The notes under the pieces: model-generated
Database searches by the model: none
Seen by the model: the letters and a program-made list of their open reading frames with translations, nothing else
Told to the model about the DNA's origin: nothing
Shown here: one piece after another, positions 8,870-17,734 of the stretch
Position numbering within the stretch: the first letter of the stretch is position 1
Layout of the letters: every line of letters starts with the position of its first letter
Position numbers and translations under genes: made by a program
Assembly (NCBI GenBank): GCA_903885375.1
Contig: CAISIK010000027.1
Span: 169,175-233,174 of the forward strand
From: an uncultured Pseudomonadota bacterium
Lineage (GTDB): Bacteria > Myxococcota_A > UBA796 > SXON01
Length of the DNA: 64,000 nt
Reading direction: 5' to 3'

Positions 8870-11538
8870 AGCGCGGCGAGCAGCCCGACGCCCCCGGCCC
8901 CACGGGCGCTTTCGCACCCGCACCCGCTGGAGAGGTCGAGCTCCGCCGCCTCGTCGGGCTCCCCAGCCACATCCTCCGCGGCGGTGTCCTCGGCGGTGAC
9001 CACCGGGGCGTACACGCAGAGGTCGTCGATGTTCCAGCCGTGGGACTCGAACCCGCCGTCGCTCTCGATCTCCCAGGCCAGCGTGAGCGCGCCGCCCGTC
9101 GGGGTGGCCCGGTGGGTGGCCAGCATCCACTCGTCGTCCAACGTGTTCTCGTCGCCGATCTGTTCGTTGCTGGCGTGGTTGTGCCAGATCTCGGTGCCGT
9201 TGGCGAGCACGCGTGCCTGGTCGTAGAAGCCGTCCTCCACGCCGAGCCAGCGGCGGTACTGCACGATGACCTCGGGCGCATCCGTGGCGACCGGGGTGGC
9301 CGTGAGGCGGTTGTGGATGTCGGGCTGGTACTCGCCGTTGTAGCGGTCGCCGCCGAGGTCGTTGCCCCATACCCGACGCCCGGTGAAGCCTTCCTCCGGG
9401 TCTCCCCCCTGGCCGTTGGGACTGCCGTGCGCCCAGTCGTCGGCTCCATCCTGCTCCTCGCCGGAGAGGAGCTCGTGCGTGAAGCCTTCGTCGTCGGCCA
9501 ACCCGGTGCACCAAAGCTCGGTGAGCTCCCCGACGTAGAAGGTGTAGGGGGCGATCTCCCCGACTGTGGGGGCGCTGGCGTGCTCTCCCGCTGCTCCTTC
9601 CACCTCCAGGTAGTAGCTCACGATGGTGCCGTCGGGGATGGCCGGGAAGGTGGCGGTGAGGCGCATGCCTTCCACGGTGGCGGCCACCGACTGCCAGCTC
9701 TCGCCTCCATCGAGGGAGTACCGGAGGGTGGCCGCGGCGAGCGTGAAGGGGGCGCAGGAGTCCAGCGCGTTCACGGCCGTGGCCGCCACCGTGATCTCCC
9801 CACCGGCCGGCTGGTTGAGGAGGCTGACGTGGTCGAGCGCCACCGAGGCGCTGGCGCCGTCGGCGAGCGGGCCGAGGCCGTGCAGGGCGAATCCGGCCGC
9901 GATCTCGCAGAGGTGCGGCGTGCCGTTCGAGAGGTCGCCATCGTCGTCGTCCGCCAGCACGAACTCCTCGTAGGCGGTGTCGAGCTCGGGCCCGCCCTTC
10001 AGGGCGTTGGCGAACAGGTGGCTCACGGTGGACCAGGCCTCCCCGCGGTCGGCGCGCTCCTCGCCGTAGGTCACGAGGAGCTCCTCCCACACGTCCCACA
10101 CGGCGCCCGCGAAGATCAGGCCGTCCTCGTGCACCTCGCCGACGAAGTCGTCGGGGTAGGCGCGGTTGCGCGAAACGTCGCGGATGCCGGACCCGTTGGT
10201 CATGAAGTACGGGCCGATGGTGCTGTCGCCGGTCTGGATGGTGGCCACCACGTCGCCCGCCCCTTCTCCGACCGAACCGTCCACCACCCCGCCGGTGAGC
10301 GCGGCGGCGTAGTAGTGGAAGCCGTGACCCCACTCGTGGTAGTTCACATCCGCGATCTGGCCGGTGTTGTTGCAGCCTCCGCCCGCTGAGTAGAACGTGA
10401 GGTTGCCGTCGTAGTAGGCGTTGCAGTTGCCCCGACTCGAGTTCACAGTGCTGGTGAGCGTATCGGAAGACATCCGGATTTCCGGCGCCACCGCAAAACC
10501 CCAGTCCTTGACCTGGTGCACGAAGGCGTAGGAGGAGATTTCCGCCAGGGAGGCGCTCTCCTCGTCCCACACCGGGTTGGCCTCGCTGAAGTCGAGCGTG
10601 CCCTCATCGCCCGAGGCGTTCTTCACCGTGAGGTAGGACCCGCGGAGGAGGGTGCGCGCGCTCTCGCCGCCCACGCTGTAGGCGCCGGTCGCGTCGGCGT
10701 ACACGGTGGATTCACCGGTGACCTCCACCAGCGGCAGGCCGGTGGTCACGTCGTCCCCATCGAGGGTGCGGCGGGGGTGGGTTCCGCTCACCGTGCCGGT
10801 GAGGAAGCGCACCTCGTTGTAGGTGTTGAGGAGCTCGCCGGTGCCGGCATCCACGAAGCTCACCCACTGCCCGAGCGGCGCCTCGGTGCGGCTGCGGACC
10901 ACCCACACGAGCCGGAGCTCCACGCCACCGGGAACGTCCATCGGCAACGCCATCCGCTCCGACGACACCTGCGTGTGCTCGGCGAGGCCGGCGGGCCCCT
11001 GGAGCTGCGCCTCGATCTCCGCCTCCTCCCCCGTGAGCTCGGGCTGACCGACCGTGGCCCCTGGGTAGGTGTCGAGCCGCATCATCACGACCCGACCGGC
11101 ACGGATGCGCGCTGTGACACCACCCCGCCAGATGGGCGCGCCGCCCACGAGGCGGTCGAACGCGACGTACCAGGTGTCGCCGACCACATCGTGCGCGGCG
11201 GACCGAAGGCGGAGCTGGCTCAGCGGCACCCCGGGGAGGTTGCCCGTGTCGGCGAGCAGCGCAAGAACGGCGCGCTCCGCCTCGCGGGCGTTGGCGATGG
11301 GGCCCACCTCGATGCCAGGGCCCCACATGCGCCGGGGCGTGCCCGTTCGCTGATCGAAGCGCGCGCTCCAGCCGGCACCCAAGCCCTGCGTGAACTCCAC
11401 CCACGCAGGCTGGTGGGAGAGCTCCAGCTGGGGCCGGGTGTCGGTGCGGAAGGTTCGGCTCGGCTCCACCCCGATCCACGTTTCGGTGGTGGGCGCGAAG
11501 GCCTGGGCGGCGAGCACGATCGCGAGAATGCCGTACAT
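8842..11538 (-). CDS. Secreted zinc metalloprotease with MYXO-CTERM-like tail
   Basis: 898 residues. Signal peptide MYGILAIVLAAQAFA; propeptide-like region (fungalysin/thermolysin type) at about 60-250; catalytic zinc site H401-E-W-G-H405 with a likely third ligand E425 in GEGAGD, the spacing of gluzincins such as family M36. Downstream are Ig/immune-inhibitor-like beta domains containing carbohydrate- or protein-binding folds to ~850. The end carries an acidic TAEDTAAED stretch, a GCGC motif, a hydrophobic helix and an RRRR tail, matching MYXO-CTERM surface-sorting signals. Likely an extracellular or surface protease for predation or nutrient release. Family M36-like assignment is by motif; exact peptidase family uncertain. 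Confidence 0.85.
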   Translation of the reverse strand: MYGILAIVLAAQAFAPTTETWIGVEPSRTFRTDTRPQLELSHQPAWVEFTQGLGAGWSARFDQRTGTPRRMWGPGIEVGPIANAREAERAVLALLADTGNLPGVPLSQLRLRSAAHDVVGDTWYVAFDRLVGGAPIWRGGVTARIRAGRVVMMRLDTYPGATVGQPELTGEEAEIEAQLQGPAGLAEHTQVSSERMALPMDVPGGVELRLVWVVRSRTEAPLGQWVSFVDAGTGELLNTYNEVRFLTGTVSGTHPRRTLDGDDVTTGLPLVEVTGESTVYADATGAYSVGGESARTLLRGSYLTVKNASGDEGTLDFSEANPVWDEESASLAEISSYAFVHQVKDWGFAVAPEIRMSSDTLTSTVNSSRGNCNAYYDGNLTFYSAGGGCNNTGQIADVNYHEWGHGFHYYAAALTGGVVDGSVGEGAGDVVATIQTGDSTIGPYFMTNGSGIRDVSRNRAYPDDFVGEVHEDGLIFAGAVWDVWEELLVTYGEERADRGEAWSTVSHLFANALKGGPELDTAYEEFVLADDDDGDLSNGTPHLCEIAAGFALHGLGPLADGASASVALDHVSLLNQPAGGEITVAATAVNALDSCAPFTLAAATLRYSLDGGESWQSVAATVEGMRLTATFPAIPDGTIVSYYLEVEGAAGEHASAPTVGEIAPYTFYVGELTELWCTGLADDEGFTHELLSGEEQDGADDWAHGSPNGQGGDPEEGFTGRRVWGNDLGGDRYNGEYQPDIHNRLTATPVATDAPEVIVQYRRWLGVEDGFYDQARVLANGTEIWHNHASNEQIGDENTLDDEWMLATHRATPTGGALTLAWEIESDGGFESHGWNIDDLCVYAPVVTAEDTAAEDVAGEPDEAAELDLSSGCGCESARGAGGVGLLAALWLATRRRR

Positions 11539-11608
11539 CTGGTCCCCTTGCGGCTGGCTTCTCTATACACTTGGCCGCGGCACGCCGCCGACCTCACCCC
11601 TTTCTTGC

Positions 11609-13114
11609 ATGTTCGCCCTCCTCCTCGCGACGATCACCGCCTGCAATCAGGACTCCGGCTCTCGCGAGCTCCCGGAGCTTCCGCCGTTGCCGCCGCTGCT
11701 TGCGGAACGCGCGTCCACGGCGGGCCCGGAGCGCCCCATCCGCGAGCTGATTGTGGCGCTGACGGGCTCCGTGCGCGGCGAGGTCGAGGTGTGCGGCTGC
11801 CCCACCACACCGTACGGCGGCTTCGAGCGGCGGGGCGTGCTCTACGGGCAACTCCGTAGCCACGGCGTGCCGACCTTCGCGGTCGATGCGGGGGAGATGC
11901 TCGTGAAGGGCCTCACCGCGCGCGACGAGGTGGACCGCCGCCTGCGGGCCGAGGCCGTGCTCGATCTGGCCGCCGCCGCGGGGCTCGATGCGTGGGCCGC
12001 CTCGCCGCTGGACCTCCCGCCGGGCGGTCCGGCCTTCCTGCAGGAGCACGGCGCCCTCTCCGCCAACTGGGTGCCCGAGGGCGGGGCGCCGCTGGCGGCC
12101 GCCCGGGTCGTCGAGCACGAAGGGGTACGGCTCGGCGTCATCGGCCTCTCCGACCTGCCCGGTGCCGACGACCCCGACGGTGCCGTGCGCGCTGTCACGG
12201 CCGCGATGACCGAGCCGGTCGACCTGTGGGTGGCCCTCTCGAACGCCAGCGAGGCGGTGAACCGGGCCGTGGCCGAAGGGGTGCCGGGGCTCGGGGCCGT
12301 GCTCGCCACGCAGGGGGAGTCCCACGACGAGCCGCTGGCCACCCACGGCGCCCCGATCATCGAGGTGGCCGCGCGTGGGCGCTACGTGAGCGTGCTGCAC
12401 CTCACCCTCGGCACCGACTCCCGCCCTGTCGAGCTGGTGAACCGTGGCGTCTGGAAGGACGTCGCCCTCGCGCGCGGGCGCCTGGCCTCTGCTGGCGAAG
12501 GCGCGGCGGTCGTGGGGGCCGAGCTCGAGCGTGACGCGGCGCGCCTGCCCGGGCTCACGACCGGGCGGAACGTCGCGTTCGTGGAGTCCGTGCCGCTCGA
12601 CGCCGGGTACGCCCCTACCGACCGCGGTTCGGGGGTGTCCGCGCGGCTGGAGGGCTTCCGCCAGAGCGTGCTCTCCTCGGCGGCGGCCGCCTCCGCCCGG
12701 CCCGCTCCCGAAGGCGGCTACGCCACCGGCTCGAGCTGCGCGGGGTGCCACTCCGATCGCATGGCCTCGTGGGGCTTCGATGCCCACGCCCACGCCATGG
12801 CGTCGCTCATCCACCGCGACGCGCAGACCAACCCCGAGTGCGTGGCCTGCCACAGCACCGGCTTCGGGCGCCCCGGGGGCTTCGCCGAGCTCAAGCCCGA
12901 GCGGGTGGAGGCCTTCCGCGACGTGCAGTGCGAGGCCTGCCACGGGCCCATGGCGGGGCACGATGGTCGCGGCGGCAAAAGCTCGGCCCCCGTCACCGAG
13001 GCCACCTGTCGGACCTGCCACGACGAGGCCAACAGCCCGAAGTTCGACTACGGCGCCTACCGGTCCCAGCTCTCCTGCGTGCGCGTGAGCGGGCAGTCCG
13101 AGCCCGACCGGTAG
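11609..13114 (+). CDS. Lipoprotein fusing a UshA-like domain to a tetraheme cytochrome c
   Basis: 501 residues from ATG 11609. Lipobox TITAC puts the acylated Cys at residue 12. Residues ~45-330 resemble the metallophosphatase-like UshA fold seen beside multiheme cytochromes, with the conserved CGCPTTPYGGFERR segment. The C-terminal 130 residues hold four CxxCH heme c motifs at C377, C411, C441 and C467, arranged like cytochrome c554. Probably an envelope electron-transfer protein. In related proteins the CGC segment may contain selenocysteine (CGU); here both positions are TGC cysteine codons, of interest because selA is in this window. Start chosen from the lipobox; longer in-frame starts lie antisense to the protease gene. 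Confidence 0.82.
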   Translation: MFALLLATITACNQDSGSRELPELPPLPPLLAERASTAGPERPIRELIVALTGSVRGEVEVCGCPTTPYGGFERRGVLYGQLRSHGVPTFAVDAGEMLVKGLTARDEVDRRLRAEAVLDLAAAAGLDAWAASPLDLPPGGPAFLQEHGALSANWVPEGGAPLAAARVVEHEGVRLGVIGLSDLPGADDPDGAVRAVTAAMTEPVDLWVALSNASEAVNRAVAEGVPGLGAVLATQGESHDEPLATHGAPIIEVAARGRYVSVLHLTLGTDSRPVELVNRGVWKDVALARGRLASAGEGAAVVGAELERDAARLPGLTTGRNVAFVESVPLDAGYAPTDRGSGVSARLEGFRQSVLSSAAAASARPAPEGGYATGSSCAGCHSDRMASWGFDAHAHAMASLIHRDAQTNPECVACHSTGFGRPGGFAELKPERVEAFRDVQCEACHGPMAGHDGRGGKSSAPVTEATCRTCHDEANSPKFDYGAYRSQLSCVRVSGQSEPDR

Positions 13115-13122
13115 AGCATGGG

Positions 13123-13141
13123 GCGGGGGGTGCCCCCCCGC
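13123..13141. terminator. GC hairpin between convergent genes
   Basis: GCGGGGGG (13123-13130) can pair with CCCCCCGC (13134-13141) across a TGC loop, giving a very stable 8-bp hairpin just after the cytochrome stop codon and before the convergent TPR gene end. There is no T run, so it may slow or end transcription in both directions rather than act as a classical intrinsic terminator. Confidence 0.4.
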
Positions 13142-13168
13142 AACGCCCCCCCTTCCGCCGCGGGGTTG

Positions 13169-15187
13169 CTACCAGGTGGCGAGGAAACGATCGACGGCTT
13201 CGCGCTCGCGCAGCCCCACGCTCAGGTCTACGCAGTGGGCGCAGATGTCCACCCCGTGCACGCGCCAGAGGCTGCGGGCTTCGAAGTGCGTGCGCCCGCA
13301 GAGGTGGCAGGCCGCATCGTCGGGCGCCACCAGCGTGCGCCGGTTGCGGACCACCTCGCCGATACACAGGTCGCACAGGACGGCGCGGGTGCCGGTCATG
13401 AGGTGGGTGACCTCGCCGCCGGTGCGGCCGCAGCCGGAGCAGCGCGTGTCGCCCCCTTCGACCGCCTGCGGGTCGCCCCGGCGGGGGGGCGGCGAGATGC
13501 GCGTGAGCAGGCGCTCCACGAGCACCCCCGCGCCCTTCTCCTGCGCGCGGCGGTGCAGGCTCTTCGCCGCTTCGGGCTCGCCACACATGGCCTGGGCGGC
13601 GTGCACCGCCACGGCCAGCTCGGCATCCACGCCCTGGCCCCAGCCGGCGAGCAGCTGGCGCGCGGAGCGGCTGCGACGCGTGGCGATGGCGAGGAGCAGG
13701 ATCGCCTGCCAGGCCCGCGCCACCTCGCGTTCCGCCTCCACCGAGCGGCGGTGCGCGGTGAGGTCGTGCGCGTTGCCGCGGCGATCGACGGCGGCGCGCT
13801 GCACGTCTTCCAGGGTGACGTTCAGGCCGGCGGTGAGGGCGGGCTCGGGAATCCAGGCGGCGGCGGCCAGGGCGTTGCGGCCGAGGTTGATCGAGAAGTT
13901 GAGGCCGGGCTCGCGCAGGCGGGCGCCCACCTCGTCGGCCACGTGGCCGGCGGCGAGGGAGCAGGCGGCCTCCCAGAGGGAGAAGCGCAGGGCCTCGTCG
14001 TCGGAGAGCTCCAGCGCCGCGAGCACGGCGCCCACCGAGCTGGGGCCCACCACGCGCAGCTCATCGAGGAGCACGCCGATCCGCTTGCGCGACACGGCGC
14101 GGGGGCTGGAGGTGCCGCCGGTGACGGGCAGCTTGTCGAACTCGCCGACCTCGACGGCGAGGGCCTTCTGGAGCCACACCGTGTCGCCCGCGCGGCGGCG
14201 GGTGCGCGCCAGCTCGACGTAGCTGGGGAGGTCTTCCGGATGGTCGTGCAGGGTGTCGCGGAAGAGCTTGATCGCATCGCTTGCCTGCCCCTCCTCGACC
14301 ATCACGCAGCCGAGCGCGTGCCGGGCCACGAGCAGGTCGGGATCGAGCACGAGCGCGCGGTTGCAGTATTCGCGCGCCCGGTCGAGCTCGCCGAGGTGCA
14401 GAAAACTCATGCCGATCTGGGCGAGGACGCCCGGCTCCTCGCCGTGCCCCGCCGCGGTGAGCGCTTCGAGGTACTGCCGGTCGTGCTGGATGGCGCTCTT
14501 GTACTTGCCGAGGGCGAAGGCCACCTGCCCGAGGTACTTCCGGGCGACCATCGCGAAGCGCGGGTTCTGCCGGAGCCGGACGAAGAGCTTCTCGGCGTCG
14601 GCATGGCGGCCGGTGGAGAGGCAGAGCAGCCCGAGATCGCGCATCAGGGGCGGGAGCAGGTCGGGCGAGGGCTGGAGCGAGAGCGCCTGGACGAGGTGGA
14701 ACTGCGCGCGCTCCACGAGCCGCTGGCCGCCGATCTGTCGGGCGCGTTCGGAGAGCGCGCGGCCGAGGAGGAGGTGGCATTCCCAGCTGCCGGCCGAGGC
14801 ACGGCAGGCGTTCTCAAGGTGCTTGATGGAGAGGTGGAGGTCGCGCTCTGCGCGGTAGAAGGCGCCGAGCGCGAGGTGGAGGTCGGCCCGCTCGGGGGCG
14901 AGGCGCACCGCCTCGTCGAGGTACTTCCGGGCGGCATCGGGACGGTCGCTCGCCACGAGGGCGGCACCCGCGATGATGTGGCCCTCGGCGTTGCGCTCGT
15001 CGTCGTGGATCAGCTTGCGGGCGTGCTGGAGCGCCTGGGCCGCGAGGGCCTCGCCGCCGCCGTGGTAGAGCGCCCTCGAGAGGCACACGCGCGCGAGCTC
15101 CACGCGGGCGTCGGCATCGTCCGGCGCCTCATCGAGACGCTCTTCGAGGCGCGCCTGGGTCCATTCGAGAGTCTGGTGCGGGTACAC
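13169..15187 (-). CDS. TPR protein with C-terminal zinc-finger module
   Basis: 672 residues from GTG 15185-15187, preceded by an AGGA site; an ATG 12 codons upstream is possible. Tandem TPR helices occupy about residues 20-330 (DDADARVELARVCLSRAL, RADLHLALGAFYRAERDL, LGQVAFALGKYKSAI). The last 100 residues hold Cys pairs CSGCG, CDLC, CHLCG and CAHC, two treble-clef-like zinc sites; the first resembles the ClpX-type zinc finger. A cytosolic scaffold or adaptor is likely. No signal peptide. Divergent from the pilin-like gene, whose start lies 64 bases away. Confidence 0.82.
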   Translation of the reverse strand: MYPHQTLEWTQARLEERLDEAPDDADARVELARVCLSRALYHGGGEALAAQALQHARKLIHDDERNAEGHIIAGAALVASDRPDAARKYLDEAVRLAPERADLHLALGAFYRAERDLHLSIKHLENACRASAGSWECHLLLGRALSERARQIGGQRLVERAQFHLVQALSLQPSPDLLPPLMRDLGLLCLSTGRHADAEKLFVRLRQNPRFAMVARKYLGQVAFALGKYKSAIQHDRQYLEALTAAGHGEEPGVLAQIGMSFLHLGELDRAREYCNRALVLDPDLLVARHALGCVMVEEGQASDAIKLFRDTLHDHPEDLPSYVELARTRRRAGDTVWLQKALAVEVGEFDKLPVTGGTSSPRAVSRKRIGVLLDELRVVGPSSVGAVLAALELSDDEALRFSLWEAACSLAAGHVADEVGARLREPGLNFSINLGRNALAAAAWIPEPALTAGLNVTLEDVQRAAVDRRGNAHDLTAHRRSVEAEREVARAWQAILLLAIATRRSRSARQLLAGWGQGVDAELAVAVHAAQAMCGEPEAAKSLHRRAQEKGAGVLVERLLTRISPPPRRGDPQAVEGGDTRCSGCGRTGGEVTHLMTGTRAVLCDLCIGEVVRNRRTLVAPDDAACHLCGRTHFEARSLWRVHGVDICAHCVDLSVGLREREAVDRFLATW

Positions 15188-15250
15188 GGGGAGTCCTTTT
15201 TTGCGCCGTTGGCGGCAAAGCAAGCTATCGCGTTATCGGAGGCGCGACCG

Positions 15251-15424
15251 ATGCTTGCACCCCGCCGAGGCCAGTCCACCGTGGAATGGGCGCTGATGCT
15301 GTCGGTGCTCGTCATCGCGATCGTGGCCGCCTCGTACGCGATGGTGCCCTCGTTCCGAAAGGCGATGGAGGGCGCGGGAAGCCAGATGGCGGCGCTCTAC
15401 ACCTCGGGCGACCTCGCTCACTGA
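15251..15424 (+). CDS. Flp-type pilin-like small peptide
   Basis: 57 residues. MLAPRRGQSTVEWALMLSVL has a short basic leader, a Gly, then S-T-V-E and a hydrophobic helix of ~20 residues, with Glu five positions after the Gly (G-Q-S-T-V-E): the signature of class III/Flp pilins and TadE-like proteins processed by prepilin peptidase. A GGAGG ribosome site lies eight bases before the ATG. It stands alone: no tad/pil assembly genes are present, and its last seven bases overlap the convergent gene. Too short to be more specific. Confidence 0.72.
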   Translation: MLAPRRGQSTVEWALMLSVLVIAIVAASYAMVPSFRKAMEGAGSQMAALYTSGDLAH

Positions 15425-15975
15425 GCCGAGGGCGGCGACGGCCGCACTTCGAGGAGCCCGAGGCGCATCGAGAACCGGGCCATGGCGTACACGAGGGCGC
15501 CATCCGTGTCCGGGAGCACCGCCGCGCTCACCTGGAGGCTCGGCCGCCAGCGCCGCGCCTCGCGCGACTCCGGGGCGGACGGCGCGAAGTCCCAGCCGCC
15601 GCCCACCTCGAAGCCGGTGCGGTGGGTGATGTCGGGGCGCACCGCCGCGATGGCACCGCCCGGGTCGGCCAGCCAGGTGCTCCACGGGAGCTCGTGGTGG
15701 TGTGCGCCGCCGGCGAGCAGGAAGGGCCCATCGTCGGCGGGCCAACGCACCAGCACGCCGATGCTCGAAACGTGGCGCTCATCGAGGTTGGTGACGAACT
15801 CGCGCTCCTGCAGGAGGAGGCCGACGCTGCGGGAGGGGTCCGCGCCGAACGCCACGCCCACGCCCCCGCTGATGCCCGGCGCGCCTTCGGCGGTCGGGAC
15901 GTTGCCGAAGCCGCCGGCCGCCAGCACCCCGCCATCCAACCAGACGCGGAAGGCCGGAGCTTCAACCGCGTCCAT
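15418..15975 (-). CDS. Putative outer-membrane/exported beta protein, last gene of the VTC-HlyD operon
   Basis: 185 residues. Strand-rich with Gly-rich turns (VWLDGGVLAAGGFG, GISGGVGVAFG, GFEVGGGWDFAPS) and an aromatic/charged alternation, consistent with a small beta-barrel, but no convincing signal peptide is visible from ATG 15975. The gap to the HlyD-like stop codon is 20 bases, so it should be cotranscribed. If it is an outer-membrane component, a start further upstream or an atypical export route would be needed. Function unknown. Confidence 0.6.
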   Translation of the reverse strand: MDAVEAPAFRVWLDGGVLAAGGFGNVPTAEGAPGISGGVGVAFGADPSRSVGLLLQEREFVTNLDERHVSSIGVLVRWPADDGPFLLAGGAHHHELPWSTWLADPGGAIAAVRPDITHRTGFEVGGGWDFAPSAPESREARRWRPSLQVSAAVLPDTDGALVYAMARFSMRLGLLEVRPSPPSAQ

Positions 15976-15995
15976 TCAACGGCCCTCGCCGCCCG

Positions 15996-17069
15996 TCAGA
16001 ACGTGACGGCGAGCGATTCGCCTGGCACGAGCTGCGCATCCACCGACCGGATGCGAACCGGTACGCCCCACTCGGGGAAGGCGGGATCGGCGAGCTGCTG
16101 CACCGGGACGGCCTCCACGCTGGGAGACACGCCGACCACCCTGGCCTCGATGGTGCGGCCGTCGGAGGCAGCGAGGCCGACCGAGGTGCCCGCGGTGAGC
16201 GTGCGCGCCCTCGCCGGCGGGAGGTACACCACCGCCTCCATCGATTGCGGCTCGATGACGAGGAAGGCCGCGGCCCCGCTGGGCATCCAGGTGCCGGGTG
16301 CGGGGAGCATTCCGGAGTCGAGGGTGCGGCCCGCGTCGACCGACTGGGTGGCGGCCACCACACCCGGCGCGGGGGAGCGCAGGATGCCGTTGTCGAGCCG
16401 CACGCGGAGCGATTCCACCCGGGCGCCGGCCGCCTGGACCTGCGCTTCCAACACCGGGTCGGTGCCCCCCGATGCGCGGGCTCGCGCATCGGCGTAGGCG
16501 GCGGCGAGCGCCGCCAGCTCGTCGGAGCGCGCCGCGATCTCCACCTGAAGCGCATCGCGCCCTGCCCGGGCCTGCTCGACCTGCAGGGCCGGTACCGCCG
16601 CGCCGGGAGCCTGCAGCCGCGCGAGCTCGAGCTCCTTGGCTACCAGCGTGGCCCGCTGGGATTCCAGCGCGACCCGTGCGGCCAGCCAGCGGGCCTGGGC
16701 GCCGCTGGTGTCCTTCGCGAAGCGCCGCGCCCGTTCCGGATCGCCGCCGACGGTGGCCTCGAGGGCGGCAAGCTCCGATTGGGCTGCCTCCAGCTCCTGC
16801 GAGAGCCCCGGCACCTCGACAGTGCCGAGCGCCTGGCCGGCTTCCACCACGGTACCCACCTCCACGTTGATGGAGGCGAGGCGCCCGCCCTGGGGCACAA
16901 TCACGGGATGGCGCTGGGCCACGGCGATCGCCCGGGTGTTGCCGCCCGGAACCTGGATGGCGTACAGCACGAGGCATGCGATGGCGGCCGTGCCCCACAG
17001 CGCCGTGTTGAGGAGGGTTCCCCAGTGCGCGCGGACGCGCCGACTTAGTGAAACCTGACGTCTTACCAT
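15996..17069 (-). CDS. HlyD-family periplasmic adaptor protein
   Basis: 357 residues. Basic N terminus, one membrane segment at about 22-40 (ALWGTAAIACLVLYAIQV), a biotinyl/lipoyl half-motif (GGRLASINVEVGTVVEAGQ), a long alpha-helical hairpin rich in Ala/Glu/Arg at ~85-210, the second lipoyl half (NGILRSPAPGVVAATQSV), and a beta-barrel to the end. This is the layout of membrane-fusion proteins bridging an inner-membrane pump and an outer-membrane channel. Neither an ABC/MFS pump nor a TolC homologue is nearby; instead it overlaps the DUF4956 gene by 7 bases, making that membrane protein the likely partner. Confidence 0.9.
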   Translation of the reverse strand: MVRRQVSLSRRVRAHWGTLLNTALWGTAAIACLVLYAIQVPGGNTRAIAVAQRHPVIVPQGGRLASINVEVGTVVEAGQALGTVEVPGLSQELEAAQSELAALEATVGGDPERARRFAKDTSGAQARWLAARVALESQRATLVAKELELARLQAPGAAVPALQVEQARAGRDALQVEIAARSDELAALAAAYADARARASGGTDPVLEAQVQAAGARVESLRVRLDNGILRSPAPGVVAATQSVDAGRTLDSGMLPAPGTWMPSGAAAFLVIEPQSMEAVVYLPPARARTLTAGTSVGLAASDGRTIEARVVGVSPSVEAVPVQQLADPAFPEWGVPVRIRSVDAQLVPGESLAVTF

Positions 17070-17734
17070 TCTTCTGCCCGCTCCTCGAGCGCCACGCTCA
17101 CGGTGCTCGTACCTTCCACCGCCCGGATTGCCGCGACGAGCTCCTCACGGTCGGACGGATGGTACAAGCGAACTTCGAAGCTGTACTCGGACTCGCCGCC
17201 GCTCGCTTCCTTGAGCGAGAGCAGCTGGTGGGTGCGGCACCAGGAACCGAGGGTGCCCTCGATGGCCTCCACCGCCCCCTTGGACCGAACCCGAACCACG
17301 CCCGTGTCGGTGTGCCGTTGCCCGAAGCCCGTGAAGTTGAGCTGCACGGCAACGAAGCCGATGATGAAGGTGGAGGCGATGGCCACGGTGTAGTGGTGCG
17401 CGCCGATGGCGATTCCTATCGTCAGCGCCAGAAAGATGAACACAGTGTCGCGGGTGTCGCGAAGCACGGTTCGGAAGCGGATGATGGCCAGAGCACCCAC
17501 GAGGCCGAAGGCGCGCGCGATGCTGTCGCCCACCACCAGCATGACCGAGGTGACCACCATCGCGATGATGACAATGCTGTGCGTTAGGTTCCGGGAGTAG
17601 CTCAGTCCCTTGTGGGTCCAGATGTAGAGCCAGGCCACGAGCTGGGCGAGCACGTACGACAGCAGCAGATCGAGCAGGATCGTACTCGGCGCCACGCCGC
17701 CCGAACCAAATCGTAGCCAGTCAAGCGGACTCAT
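17063..17734 (-). CDS. DUF4956 membrane protein
   Basis: 223 residues from ATG 17732-17734. Four or so hydrophobic helices in the first 135 residues (TILLDLLLSYVLAQLVAWLY, SIVIIAMVVTSVMLVVG, ALAIIRFRTVLRDTRDTVF, IAIGAHHYTVAIASTFIIGF) and a soluble C-terminal domain with ferredoxin-like alternation. The AIIRFRTVLRDTRDT block is the DUF4956 signature. DUF4956 genes are commonly paired with VTC-domain genes in bacteria; biochemical function is not established. ATGA overlap with the VTC gene upstream implies translational coupling. Confidence 0.92.
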   Translation of the reverse strand: MSPLDWLRFGSGGVAPSTILLDLLLSYVLAQLVAWLYIWTHKGLSYSRNLTHSIVIIAMVVTSVMLVVGDSIARAFGLVGALAIIRFRTVLRDTRDTVFIFLALTIGIAIGAHHYTVAIASTFIIGFVAVQLNFTGFGQRHTDTGVVRVRSKGAVEAIEGTLGSWCRTHQLLSLKEASGGESEYSFEVRLYHPSDREELVAAIRAVEGTSTVSVALEERAEEW

